DNA of 35,584 nucleotides from Salinispora fenicalii. Lineage in GTDB: Bacteria; Actinomycetota; Actinomycetes; Mycobacteriales; Micromonosporaceae. The notes under the pieces were generated by a model. It did no database searches. It had not been told where the DNA came from and saw only the letters and a program-made list of their open reading frames with translations. Shown one piece after another: positions 22,591 through 30,850 of the stretch (position 1 is the stretch's first letter; every line of letters starts with the position of its first letter). The stretch is taken from NCBI RefSeq assembly GCF_000514815.1, contig NZ_AZWQ01000036.1, positions 104 through 35,687 of the forward strand, given 5' to 3'. The position numbers and the translations under genes are program-made.

Positions 22591-22890
22591 CTATCGGCCC
22601 CCCGGCACGTCGATGAAGTGTTCGACCCGCGGCGGCTTGGCGAAGTGCGGGCCGATCAGCTCCCGCCATCGGACAAATCGGTCGGAGGCGCGAAAGTTCT
22701 GGTCGTGCGCCTCGACCGAGTCCCACTCGACCAGTAGTACGAACCGGGACGGGGACTCGACTCCGCGGGTCATCCGGACCGAGCGGCAGCCGGGCGTGCC
22801 GGCGAGCACCGGGTGTCCCGCGGCGTACGCGGCCGTGAAGGCGTCTTCGTGTCCAGGCAGTACGTCGATCAATGCGACTTCGAGCACCAT
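22591..22890 (-). CDS. Antibiotic biosynthesis monooxygenase (ABM) domain protein
   Basis: The 99-residue protein is a single ferredoxin-like ABM domain: LEVALIDVLPGHEDAFTAAY, then the GCRSVRMTRGVESPSRFVLL strand pair with WDSVEAHDQNFRASDRFVRW, ending IGPHFAKPPRVEHFIDV. Such small dimeric proteins include cofactor-free quinone-forming monooxygenases, haem-degrading enzymes and stress proteins; haem-ligand residues cannot be judged here. The length and the final beta strand are complete. There is no clear ribosome site before the ATG. It is a single gene, convergent with uvrB. No biosynthetic cluster surrounds it, so an antibiotic role is not implied. Confidence 0.88.
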   Translation of the reverse strand: MVLEVALIDVLPGHEDAFTAAYAAGHPVLAGTPGCRSVRMTRGVESPSRFVLLVEWDSVEAHDQNFRASDRFVRWRELIGPHFAKPPRVEHFIDVPGGR

Positions 22891-23034
22891 GCGCGCAGCT
22901 TCGCACGGTGGCTGAGCGGCCTACCGTCCGGGTAGCCAAGATCGGCCCCCGAGCAATCGGGCCGCCCACCACCAATCCGGGCTCCTCGGTCTTCTTGGTG
23001 GGGCAGCTCGACAGCCGTCCGATGCGGTATGCAT
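22891..23034. other. Gene-free spacer upstream of the ABM gene and heptamer array
   Basis: Only short hairpins (for example CGGCCC 22943-22948 with GGGCCG 22959-22964) are visible. It must contain the ABM promoter. From here to the riboswitch at 23215 no gene is present. Confidence 0.4.
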
Positions 23035-23121
23035 GCCGGGTGCCGGGTGCCGGGTGCCGGGTGCCGGGTGCCGGGTGCCGGGTGCCGGGTGCCGGGTGCC
23101 GGGTGCCGGGTGCCGGGTGCC
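23035..23121. repeat. Heptanucleotide microsatellite, 12 perfect copies of GCCGGGT
   Basis: Twelve exact head-to-tail copies of GCCGGGT run from 23035 to 23118, with a partial copy (GCC) at 23119-23121. All frames on both strands stay open through it, so apparent proteins here are artefacts. It lies about 95 bp upstream of the Mn2+ riboswitch and about 145 bp upstream of the ABM start, in the space where both promoters must be. Perfect copies imply recent or ongoing slippage expansion. Confidence 0.97.
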
Positions 23122-23214
23122 CCGCCTCACCGCCGCGACCAGGCAGTTGGCGGGCGTGAGGGGGACACCGGCAGCCCAACGTGCGGTGGCTACGCCAGGT
23201 GGGCGACAATGAAT

Positions 23215-23337
23215 GGCGGAGGGGAGTATTCCCCCGCGATGGAGTCGTCAGCACGGTTGATCGCCGGCCCCCGGTGACTTGACCCGGCTCCGTCGGTCGT
23301 CGCCCCGCAAGGGGTGGTGGCGGAAGAGACCTCCGAC
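23215..23337 (+). promoter_or_regulatory. yybP-ykoY (manganese) riboswitch aptamer upstream of terC
   Basis: The conserved elements of the yybP-ykoY motif are present in order: GGGGAGTA (23221-23228), CGTCA (23246-23250) followed by a GC-rich helix, a GC stem-loop CCCC-GCAA-GGGG (23303-23314), and AAGAGACCTCCG (23324-23335). CGGAGG (23217-23222) pairs with CCTCCG (23330-23335) to form P1 closing the aptamer. The next gene is a TerC-family transporter, the commonest partner of this class. In known members Mn2+ binding promotes expression of Mn2+ exporters. Confidence 0.85.
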
Positions 23338-23397
23338 AGTCACCATAGTCGGCGTCATCGGCACACCCGCCCTTCCGGGGGCGTACGGTGTGCCGAT
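23333..23397 (+). terminator. Expression platform of the riboswitch: terminator and competing stem
   Basis: ATCGGCACACC (23357-23367) pairs perfectly with GGTGTGCCGAT (23387-23397), extended by CGCCC/GGGCG (23368-23372 with 23379-23383), followed by a T-rich TGTTGCGTGT. It ends 15 nt before the terC ribosome site. CCGAC (23333-23337) can pair either in the aptamer P1 region or with GTCGG (23348-23352), giving a possible switch between states. Confidence 0.7.
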
Positions 23398-23424
23398 TGT
23401 TGCGTGTCTGCCGGAGGTTGAGCC

Positions 23425-24423
23425 TTGGACGTGTCCGGACTGGTGTGGGCGGGGACGCTCGTCGCACTGACCGCGATTCTCATCATCGACCTGTTGATCA
23501 TTGGTCGTCGCCCACACGAGCCCAGCGTGCGTGAGTCGAGTCTCTGGGTCGGCTTCTACGTTGCCCTCGCACTGATCTTCGGTGCGGGGCTCTGGCTCGT
23601 CTCCGGGCCGAGCGCGGCAGGGCAGTTCTACACCGGTTGGCTCACCGAGTACAGCCTCTCGGTGGACAACCTCTTCGTCTTTGTGATCATCATGGCGCGC
23701 TTCGGCGTGCCCCGGGCCTACCAGCAGAAGGTCCTGCTTGTCGGGATCGTACTCGCGTTGTTGATGCGCGGTGGCTTTATCGCCGCCGGCGCCGCGTTGA
23801 TCTCCCAGTTCTCGTGGGTCTTCTACATCTTCGGCGCGTTCCTTATCTACACGGCGATCAATCTCGTCCGGCAGGGCGATTCGGATGAGGATGACTTCAG
23901 TGAGAACGTCCTGATCCGGTGGAGCCGTCGGGCGCTGCCGATCTCGCGGGACTACGACGGCGCCAAGCTCACCACGTACGAGCACGGGCGAAGGCTGTTC
24001 ACTCCGATGCTGGTCGTGATGATCGCGATCGGTACGACAGACTTGATCTTCGCGCTCGACTCGATCCCGGCGATCTTCGGAATTACCCAGGAGGCGTACC
24101 TGGTGTTCACCGCGAACGTCTTCGCTCTGATGGGTCTGCGACAGCTCTACTTCCTACTCGGTGGCCTGCTGGACCGGCTGATCTACCTGAGCTATGGCCT
24201 CGCGGCGGTGCTCGGCTTCATCGGCGTCAAGTTGGTGCTGGAGGCTCTGGCCGACAACAGCCTGCCGTTCGTCAACGGAGGCGAGCACGTGGGGTGGGCC
24301 CCGCACATCCCGATCTGGCTCTCGTTGACGGTCATCTTGGGCACCTTGACGCTGGCAACGGTCGCAAGCCTGGTGAAGTCATCCCGGGACCGACGTCGGA
24401 GCCTGGTCCAGGTCCGCGACTGA
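23425..24423 (+). CDS. TerC-family membrane protein, likely metal (Mn2+) exporter
   Basis: The 332-residue protein has about nine membrane segments and the two conserved acidic TerC motifs, EYSLSVDNLFVFVIIM and DLIFALDSIPAIFGIT, with YTAINLVRQ and RQLYFLLGGLLDRLIYLSYG between or after them. Aspartates in these segments are thought to bind the metal. Members protect against excess Mn2+ or metallate exported enzymes; older names link them to tellurite resistance. TTG 23425 is the likely start because GGAGG precedes it by 7 nt; GTG 23431 is possible but too far from that site. The riboswitch and terminator just upstream indicate control by Mn2+. The last 12 codons and the stop lie in a 37-bp tandem duplication. 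Confidence 0.93.
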   Translation: MDVSGLVWAGTLVALTAILIIDLLIIGRRPHEPSVRESSLWVGFYVALALIFGAGLWLVSGPSAAGQFYTGWLTEYSLSVDNLFVFVIIMARFGVPRAYQQKVLLVGIVLALLMRGGFIAAGAALISQFSWVFYIFGAFLIYTAINLVRQGDSDEDDFSENVLIRWSRRALPISRDYDGAKLTTYEHGRRLFTPMLVVMIAIGTTDLIFALDSIPAIFGITQEAYLVFTANVFALMGLRQLYFLLGGLLDRLIYLSYGLAAVLGFIGVKLVLEALADNSLPFVNGGEHVGWAPHIPIWLSLTVILGTLTLATVASLVKSSRDRRRSLVQVRD

Positions 24424-24460
24424 GGACCGACGTCAGAACCTGGTCCAGGTCCGCGACCGA
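24387..24460 (+). repeat. 37-bp tandem duplication spanning the terC stop codon
   Basis: Copy 1 (24387-24423) includes the last 11 codons and TGA stop of terC; copy 2 (24424-24460) follows immediately with three changes, one of which turns the TGA into CGA. Both copies contain the palindromic CCTGGTCCAGG. Confidence 0.9.
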
Positions 24461-24466
24461 ACGGGC

Positions 24467-24493
24467 CGCGGTAGCGGGTGCGGGCCCGCCGCG
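24467..24493 (+). terminator. Probable terC terminator
   Basis: CGCG plus GCGGG (24467-24470, 24474-24478) pairs with CCCGC plus CGCG (24485-24493) with a 3-nt bulge and a 6-nt loop, 43 nt after the terC stop. Confidence 0.55.
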
Positions 24494-24591
24494 ACGGGGT
24501 ATACCGCCGTGATCGTCGTCGGGCACCCTGGAGGGGGGACCGGCCGGCGATTGGGGGCTGCGTGGACGAGTGGACTAGTGAGGCGGGTGCG

Positions 24592-25425
24592 ATGCGGACG
24601 AGCCCGCCGGCGGGGTGGAACATCGGAATGACCGGCCGGGCTCTGGCGCTGGTGGGCGCGCCGAACGCACGTGACCTCGGTGGGCTGGTCGGTGCGGGGG
24701 GCCGTCGGGTGCGTGCCGGGGCGCTGCTGCGTACCCCGGCGCTGGGTCGGCTGACCGACGAGGACCTACCGGTGTTGGCGAAGCTGATGCCGGCCTGTGT
24801 GGTGGACCTGCGGGATGTCACGGAAGTGGCGGTGGCCCCGCCGGACCGGCTGCCGGGAGAACCTCGACTGATACACCTGCCGGTGTACGACGCGGCGCAT
24901 CCGGTCTTCACCTATGTGTCGGCTGTGCTGCTCGGTCACGACCTCAGCGCGTATGCGGAACTGGCCCAGGAGGGCACTCCGGGGGCGATGCGGTCCATCT
25001 ACCGCTGGTTCGTGACGGGGGAGTCGGCGCGGGCCGGCTACGGTGCGGCGGTGCGGTTGGCGGCGGAGGCGGCGAACCTGCCCCTGCTCTACCACTGCTC
25101 AGCCGGGAAGGACCGCACCGGCTGGTTGACGGCGGTGCTGCTGCACGCGCTCGGGGTGGACGAGGCCACGATCCGGGCGGACTACCTCGCCAACAACGCG
25201 CTCACCGAGAGCCTGCGGGAGGTGCTCCTCGCCGGGATGCGTCGGCGGAGCCCGGAGCTGGACGTCACTGCGGTGCGGCCGGTGCTGGAGGTACGCGACG
25301 AGTATCTGGACGCCGGGTACGACGAGGCGCGGCGGGTGTACGGGTCGTTCGGGTCGTACCTGCGGGACGGGCTTGGGGTGGACGACGAACTGGTTGCGGC
25401 GTTGCGGGCGCGGCTGCTGGAGTGA
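24592..25425 (+). CDS. PtpB-like tyrosine/lipid phosphatase (Y_phosphatase3)
   Basis: The 277-residue protein has the P-loop HCSAGKDRTG with catalytic Cys169 and Arg175; the AGKDRTG form is that of mycobacterial PtpB and fungal/bacterial phospho-lipid phosphatases. The family N-terminus NARDLGGLVGAGGRRVRAGA and LLRTPALGRLTDEDLPVLAK is present, then VVDLRDVTEVA and the C-terminal DEYLDAGYDEARRVYGSFGS helix. It hydrolyses phospho-tyrosine and perhaps phosphoinositides or phospho-Ser/Thr. No signal peptide is seen at this start. ATG 24592 is used because similarity begins just after it; GTG 24562 with GGGGG upstream is an alternative. It sits alone between terC and a convergent gene. Confidence 0.9.
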   Translation: MRTSPPAGWNIGMTGRALALVGAPNARDLGGLVGAGGRRVRAGALLRTPALGRLTDEDLPVLAKLMPACVVDLRDVTEVAVAPPDRLPGEPRLIHLPVYDAAHPVFTYVSAVLLGHDLSAYAELAQEGTPGAMRSIYRWFVTGESARAGYGAAVRLAAEAANLPLLYHCSAGKDRTGWLTAVLLHALGVDEATIRADYLANNALTESLREVLLAGMRRRSPELDVTAVRPVLEVRDEYLDAGYDEARRVYGSFGSYLRDGLGVDDELVAALRARLLE

Positions 25426-25498
25426 CCTACACAGTGGCAGGGTGAGCTGGGCTGCCCCGCCGAGATGGCGACGGCCCGGTTCAGCCGAACTGGTCCGT

Positions 25499-26347
25499 TC
25501 AGCCGAGCTGGTGGCGGTGGGCGAAGGCGCGGGCGGAGATGTCGGCGATGAGCTGGCAGGTCTCCTCGTCGGGGCTGCGGTCGGGGTGGTCGCCGGTGCT
25601 GCAGACGGCGAGGACGTACGGGGGCGCGTCGTCGGGGTAGACGACTCCAACGCTGTGCCGCACCCCACGTACCCAGCCGTTCTTGTGGGCGATCCGGGTG
25701 CCGGCGGGCAGGCCGGCGGCAAGATCCTCGCGGTGCTCCTGCGCGACGAGAATGTCGAGCATGGCGGTGCAGCTCTCCGGGGTGGCCAGTGGGCCGGGCC
25801 GGGTGGCGCCGAGCGCCAGGTCGCGCAGGAGGGCGGCGAGGTCGGCGGCGGTGACCGGGTTGGTGATGCCGGCGGCATGGGCGGCGAAGTCCTCAATGCC
25901 GCGGCCGGTGCTGCTGTGCCGGGCTCCGGCCCGGGCCCAGACATCGGCGACGGCCGGCAGGCCGACCTGCTCCAGGAGCAGGTTGGTGGCGAGGTTGCTG
26001 GATCGGACAATCATGCGTTCGGCCAGCCAACCTAGCGGGGCGGTACCGCCGAGCCGGTCCCAGACGTCGTCGTCGTTGGGGACGGGACGGGTGCAGGCGA
26101 ACCGAGCGGCGCCGGGCTGGGCCGAGTCGAACTCGTTGCGGACCGGCACGGCGGTGTCCGGGGTGAGGCGCCCCGCCTCCAGGGCGCGGTAGAGCGCCAC
26201 CAGCACGGCCACCTTCATCGTGCTGGCCGCGTAGTGGGTGGTGTCCGGGTGCCGGGTCCAGGTGGGGGTGGCGTCGAGGCGAGCCAGGTAGGTCGAGACG
26301 GTGCTGGGCATCCGGTCGAGGCGCGCGTCGAGGCCGGCGAAGATCAC
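25499..26347 (-). CDS. Class A beta-lactamase-fold serine hydrolase without signal peptide
   Basis: The 282-residue protein has the penicillin-recognising serine-hydrolase motifs: SxxK at Ser42-Lys45 (YAASTMKVAVL), SxN at Ser116-Asn118 (IVRSSNLATNLLL) and KxG at Lys222-Gly224 (AHKNGWVRGVRHSVGVVY). The E-x-x-L-N omega-loop motif needed for fast beta-lactam hydrolysis in class A enzymes is not recognisable (GIEDFAAHAAG takes its place). A TAG stop directly precedes the GTG start in the same frame, so no N-terminal signal sequence can be missing, and none is encoded; the enzyme should be cytoplasmic, unlike beta-lactamases. TACCCT 6 nt upstream indicates a leaderless transcript. It may be an esterase or a peptidase. 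The gene follows typA's terminator. Confidence 0.87.
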   Translation of the reverse strand: MIFAGLDARLDRMPSTVSTYLARLDATPTWTRHPDTTHYAASTMKVAVLVALYRALEAGRLTPDTAVPVRNEFDSAQPGAARFACTRPVPNDDDVWDRLGGTAPLGWLAERMIVRSSNLATNLLLEQVGLPAVADVWARAGARHSSTGRGIEDFAAHAAGITNPVTAADLAALLRDLALGATRPGPLATPESCTAMLDILVAQEHREDLAAGLPAGTRIAHKNGWVRGVRHSVGVVYPDDAPPYVLAVCSTGDHPDRSPDEETCQLIADISARAFAHRHQLG

Positions 26348-26350
26348 CTA

Positions 26351-26416
26351 CTGAGGGTAGCTGGTACGCCGGGGCGCCCTCCGCGCGTCGCGCGGTGTCG
26401 GCGCCCCGGCGTAGCC

Positions 26417-26420
<4 letters not shown>
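26351..26420 (-). terminator. Very large terminator hairpin of typA
   Basis: A perfect 14-bp stem (26365-26378 with 26400-26413) is flanked outside by CTGAGG/CCTCAG (26351-26356 with 26415-26420) and holds an inner CCGCGC/GCGCGG stem (26381-26386 with 26390-26395). The typA stop codon (26417-26419) lies within its arm, and the -10 box of the next gene within its other end. Confidence 0.88.
26354..26359 (-). promoter_or_regulatory. -10 box for the leaderless beta-lactamase-fold gene
   Basis: On the minus strand TACCCT ends 6 nt before GTG 26347. It overlaps the base of the typA terminator. Confidence 0.45.
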
Positions 26421-28285
<1,865 letters not shown>

Positions 28286-28435
28286 GACCTCCATCCTTCC
28301 GCCTGCGCGGATTTGGCGCGGCGTCGGGGTCACCGGTCACCCCGGGCGGGTCAGGGGTATCCCGGATCTCTACCGAAACGCCTGTAACTCGCGATCGGCC
28401 GCTGGCAAGCTGACCCTCGTGACCAGGGGCCCGGG

Positions 28436-29899
28436 GTGAATGAGTTGCTTAGCCGGCTGCAGGAGCTGCCGCCGGGGCTGATCCTGCTGGTCGCGGCGTT
28501 GATCGTGGCCGCTGAGACGGGGCTTATCTTCGGGTTGTTGATGCCCGGGGAGGCCACCCTGCTGCTGGTCGGATTCCTCACGTACACCGGAACCCTGCCG
28601 CTGGGGCCGGCGCTGCTGGTGATGATCGCCGCGGGTGTGCTGGGAGACGCGGTGGCGTTCCGCGCCGGTCGCCGGTACGGGCCTCGGCTGCGCGCCAGCC
28701 GGTTCGGTGCCCGTATCGGGCCAGATCGGTGGCGCCGCGCGGACGCGATGCTCGGAAGACTGGGGGGCCGGGGGGTCTTCACCGGCCGCTGGGTGGCCTT
28801 CGCCCGGACCCTGGTGCCCCGGCTGGCCGGGGCAGGGCAGATGCCGTACCGACGGTTCGCGCCCTGGAACCTGGGTGGGGTGGTGACCTGGGTGGGTGGC
28901 TCGGTGATCGCCGGAAACCTGGCGGGCGAGTCGTACGAGACCGTCTCGCACCTGCTCGGCCGCGCCACGGGTGCGGTCCTGGTGCTGCTCGGGGCGGTGC
29001 TGGCGGTGTTGCTGGCCGGGCGCTGGCTGGGTCGAAACCCAGACCCGGTACGGGCGCTGCTGTCCCGGGCTGGTGGCCTGCCCCCGGTACGCGGGCTGAC
29101 CCGTCGCTACGGGGCACTTTTTGGCCTGCTTGCCCGCTCCCTCGGTCCGGGGTGGACGTTGCTGCTGAACCTGGTTGCCGGCCTACTGCTGCTGTTCCTG
29201 GCCGGGCTCGCCGTCGCCTGGGTGCTCGGCGCGGTGGTCCGGCGCAGCGGGCTGTCAGTGGTGGACGGCGTTGTCGCCGACTGGTTCGCCGCTCGTCGTA
29301 CACCGGAGGCGGTGGACGTGGCACTGGCCACGGTTTCGGCGTTGCGCGGCCCGGTGGTGATCCTGTTCGTGTCGGTGGTGGCGGCGGCGGTGGCCTGGCG
29401 GCAGCGACCGTGGCGGGCCGACCTGCTCAGCGTGGTGGGCACCGTCGGCGCGTGCGTGCCGTTGGTCGTGCTGGCGGTCGCTGCCGACGTGGTCCAACCC
29501 GATCGGTCCGGCCCGCCGGTGTTGTTTCCAACCCAGACCGCCGTGATCGCCGCGAGTCTGTGCACCCTCGCGTGGCTGCTGTCCCGGGGTGCCCGTTGGC
29601 CGGTCGCGGTCGCCGCCTGGACTGGCGCTGCCGTTGGTGTGGTGGGGGTCGGTGGCGCCCGCCTCTACCTCGGCCTGAGCACCGCCAGCAGCGCGCTTTC
29701 TGGGGTGCTGCTGGGGGTGGCGTGGACGGCCGTCTTCATGGTGGCGTGGGTGACTCGGGACCGGGCGGTTGGGGTGGCCCCGGACGCTGTCGACTCGCCG
29801 GGCCCGGCGGCAGTCGAGTCGGGCCTGGCGGCAGCCGAGTCGGGCCTGGCGGCAGCCGAGCCGGGCCCGCGCCCGCCACAGGGTGTCTCCGGCGGATGA
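28436..29899 (+). CDS. DedA (VTT) membrane protein fused to a PAP2-like domain lacking catalytic residues
   Basis: The 487-residue protein has an N-terminal DedA/VTT domain (about 1-190): LIFGLLMPGEATLLLVGFLT, then GDAVAFRAGRRYG and the Arg-rich F-x-R motif RWVAFARTLVPRLAGAGQMP. DedA proteins flip lipids such as undecaprenyl phosphate. The C-terminal half (about 235-440) has the membrane layout of a PAP2 phosphatase. The usual phosphatase signature FPSGHA reads FPTQTA, and the R-x-x-x-G-x-H-x-x-x-D signature reads RLYLGLSTASSAL, so both catalytic His and the Asp are gone. It should be an inactive, structural or binding domain. The C-terminal tail repeats AAAESGL three times from 21-bp DNA repeats. 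Start is GTG 28436 after a GGGG-rich site. Confidence 0.88.
   Translation: MNELLSRLQELPPGLILLVAALIVAAETGLIFGLLMPGEATLLLVGFLTYTGTLPLGPALLVMIAAGVLGDAVAFRAGRRYGPRLRASRFGARIGPDRWRRADAMLGRLGGRGVFTGRWVAFARTLVPRLAGAGQMPYRRFAPWNLGGVVTWVGGSVIAGNLAGESYETVSHLLGRATGAVLVLLGAVLAVLLAGRWLGRNPDPVRALLSRAGGLPPVRGLTRRYGALFGLLARSLGPGWTLLLNLVAGLLLLFLAGLAVAWVLGAVVRRSGLSVVDGVVADWFAARRTPEAVDVALATVSALRGPVVILFVSVVAAAVAWRQRPWRADLLSVVGTVGACVPLVVLAVAADVVQPDRSGPPVLFPTQTAVIAASLCTLAWLLSRGARWPVAVAAWTGAAVGVVGVGGARLYLGLSTASSALSGVLLGVAWTAVFMVAWVTRDRAVGVAPDAVDSPGPAAVESGLAAAESGLAAAEPGPRPPQGVSGG
29800..29862 (+). repeat. Three in-frame 21-bp repeats in the DedA-fusion tail
   Basis: Copies at 29800-29820, 29821-29841 and 29842-29862 of GGGCCTGGCGGCAGCCGAGT plus one base encode the peptide GLAAAES three times. 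Copies 2 and 3 are almost identical. As the unit is 7 codons, copy-number change would keep the frame. Confidence 0.93.
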
Positions 29900-29954
29900 C
29901 GGGACGGCGGTAGGCAACGACTACTGCTACCTTGCGTCGGTCGGAGGGGGAGAC

Positions 29955-30803
29955 ATGTTGGGGCTCCGGATCGGCGTAGGTGCGCTCGCTGTGGTGCTGC
30001 TAACCATGGGTTGCGCGGGGGAGCACGTTCCGGAGGCGGCCGAACCGATTGTGGAGAGCAGCACCACGGAGGCGTCGCCGACGGTGTCGACGGCAACCCC
30101 ATCCGCGCGGACGAAGTTGGGTGACGCGCCGAGCCGTAGCGCCGTACCCAGCAGTTCACCCAGCGTTCCGCCCGCATCGAAGCCCACCGCCGCCGAGTCA
30201 TCTCCAGCCGCGGCGAAACCCACACCGGAGACGCAGGCCCCACCTCCGCCTCCGGAGCCGGGACCGACTGGCTGCCCACCCCGCCACGAGGGCACGCCGG
30301 CTTCCCGTACGCAGATGAGGTCGGCACTTGCCAACGCCGCGGCGAAGACGTACTGGCCGACCTCCGCACCGGACATTCGGATTCCGTCGGCCTTGGTGAA
30401 GGCGACGGCGTGGCAGGAGAGCGGCTGGCAGTCCACGATCGTCGCCTGTGACGGCGGCATCGGGTTGATGCAGGTGATGCCGGCGACCGCCGACTGGATG
30501 AACCAACGGTTTGGGCAGAACTACGACGTGCGGGACTACCGCGACAACGCCTATCTCGGCGCGAACTATCTGGCCTGGCTGACCAAGTACATCGGCGACC
30601 TGTACTTCGACGGTGACTACCGGCTGGACGCCACGCTGTGCTCGGCCGAGCTGGACTCGTGCCTGCTCAACGCGGTGATCGCCAGCTACAACTACGGCCA
30701 CGCCGCGGTGGCGAGCGGGGAGAGCCCGATCACCATCCCGAATCCGCGGTACGTGGGCAACGTCCGCGCTCTGATGACCGAATGCGTCTGTCTCGCGTAC
30801 TGA
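29955..30803 (+). CDS. Lipoprotein lytic transglycosylase (SLT fold)
   Basis: The 282-residue protein begins with a lipoprotein signal ending LLTMGCAG (Cys20), followed by a long Ser/Thr/Pro-rich linker (about 25-105) that would span the wall, then an SLT-type lysozyme-like domain (about 120-282). Catalytic Glu155 is in KATAWQESGWQ, followed by GGIGLMQVMPATADWMNQRF, DNAYLGANYLAWL and NAVIASYNYGHAAV, the standard GLMQ, Y-L and A-Y-N motifs. It cleaves peptidoglycan between MurNAc and GlcNAc. GGAGGGGG precedes the ATG by a few nt. The start lies 55 bp after the DedA gene, so they may share a transcript. Confidence 0.92.
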   Translation: MLGLRIGVGALAVVLLTMGCAGEHVPEAAEPIVESSTTEASPTVSTATPSARTKLGDAPSRSAVPSSSPSVPPASKPTAAESSPAAAKPTPETQAPPPPPEPGPTGCPPRHEGTPASRTQMRSALANAAAKTYWPTSAPDIRIPSALVKATAWQESGWQSTIVACDGGIGLMQVMPATADWMNQRFGQNYDVRDYRDNAYLGANYLAWLTKYIGDLYFDGDYRLDATLCSAELDSCLLNAVIASYNYGHAAVASGESPITIPNPRYVGNVRALMTECVCLAY

Positions 30804-30850
30804 CGGTTCGGGCGCCACGCCCGTGCGGTGGCGCCCGAACAAGGCCGTCA
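30801..30850. terminator. Bidirectional terminator that contains both stop codons
   Basis: A perfect 13-bp stem (30806-30818 with 30828-30840) is extended by TGACGG/CCGTCA (30801-30806 with 30845-30850). The TGA of the transglycosylase and the TGA of the minus-strand MMPL gene are the outer ends of the palindrome. Confidence 0.88.

Noticed and set aside
22591..22890. ABM gene as part of an antibiotic cluster
   Set aside because: No biosynthetic genes are adjacent; uvrB and terC are the neighbours, so the family name should not be read as function.
23035..23121. Possible CRISPR array
   Set aside because: The array is a pure 7-bp microsatellite without spacers; no cas gene is nearby.
22872..23277. 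Repeat-rich proteins read through the heptamer array on both strands
   Set aside because: A 7-bp unit with no stop in any phase gives open frames automatically; there is no ribosome site, no family similarity, and a riboswitch aptamer occupies the right part.
23384..23389. TACGGT as a -10 box for terC
   Set aside because: It is inside the riboswitch terminator stem; a promoter there would bypass the riboswitch, and the upstream aptamer shows transcription starts earlier.
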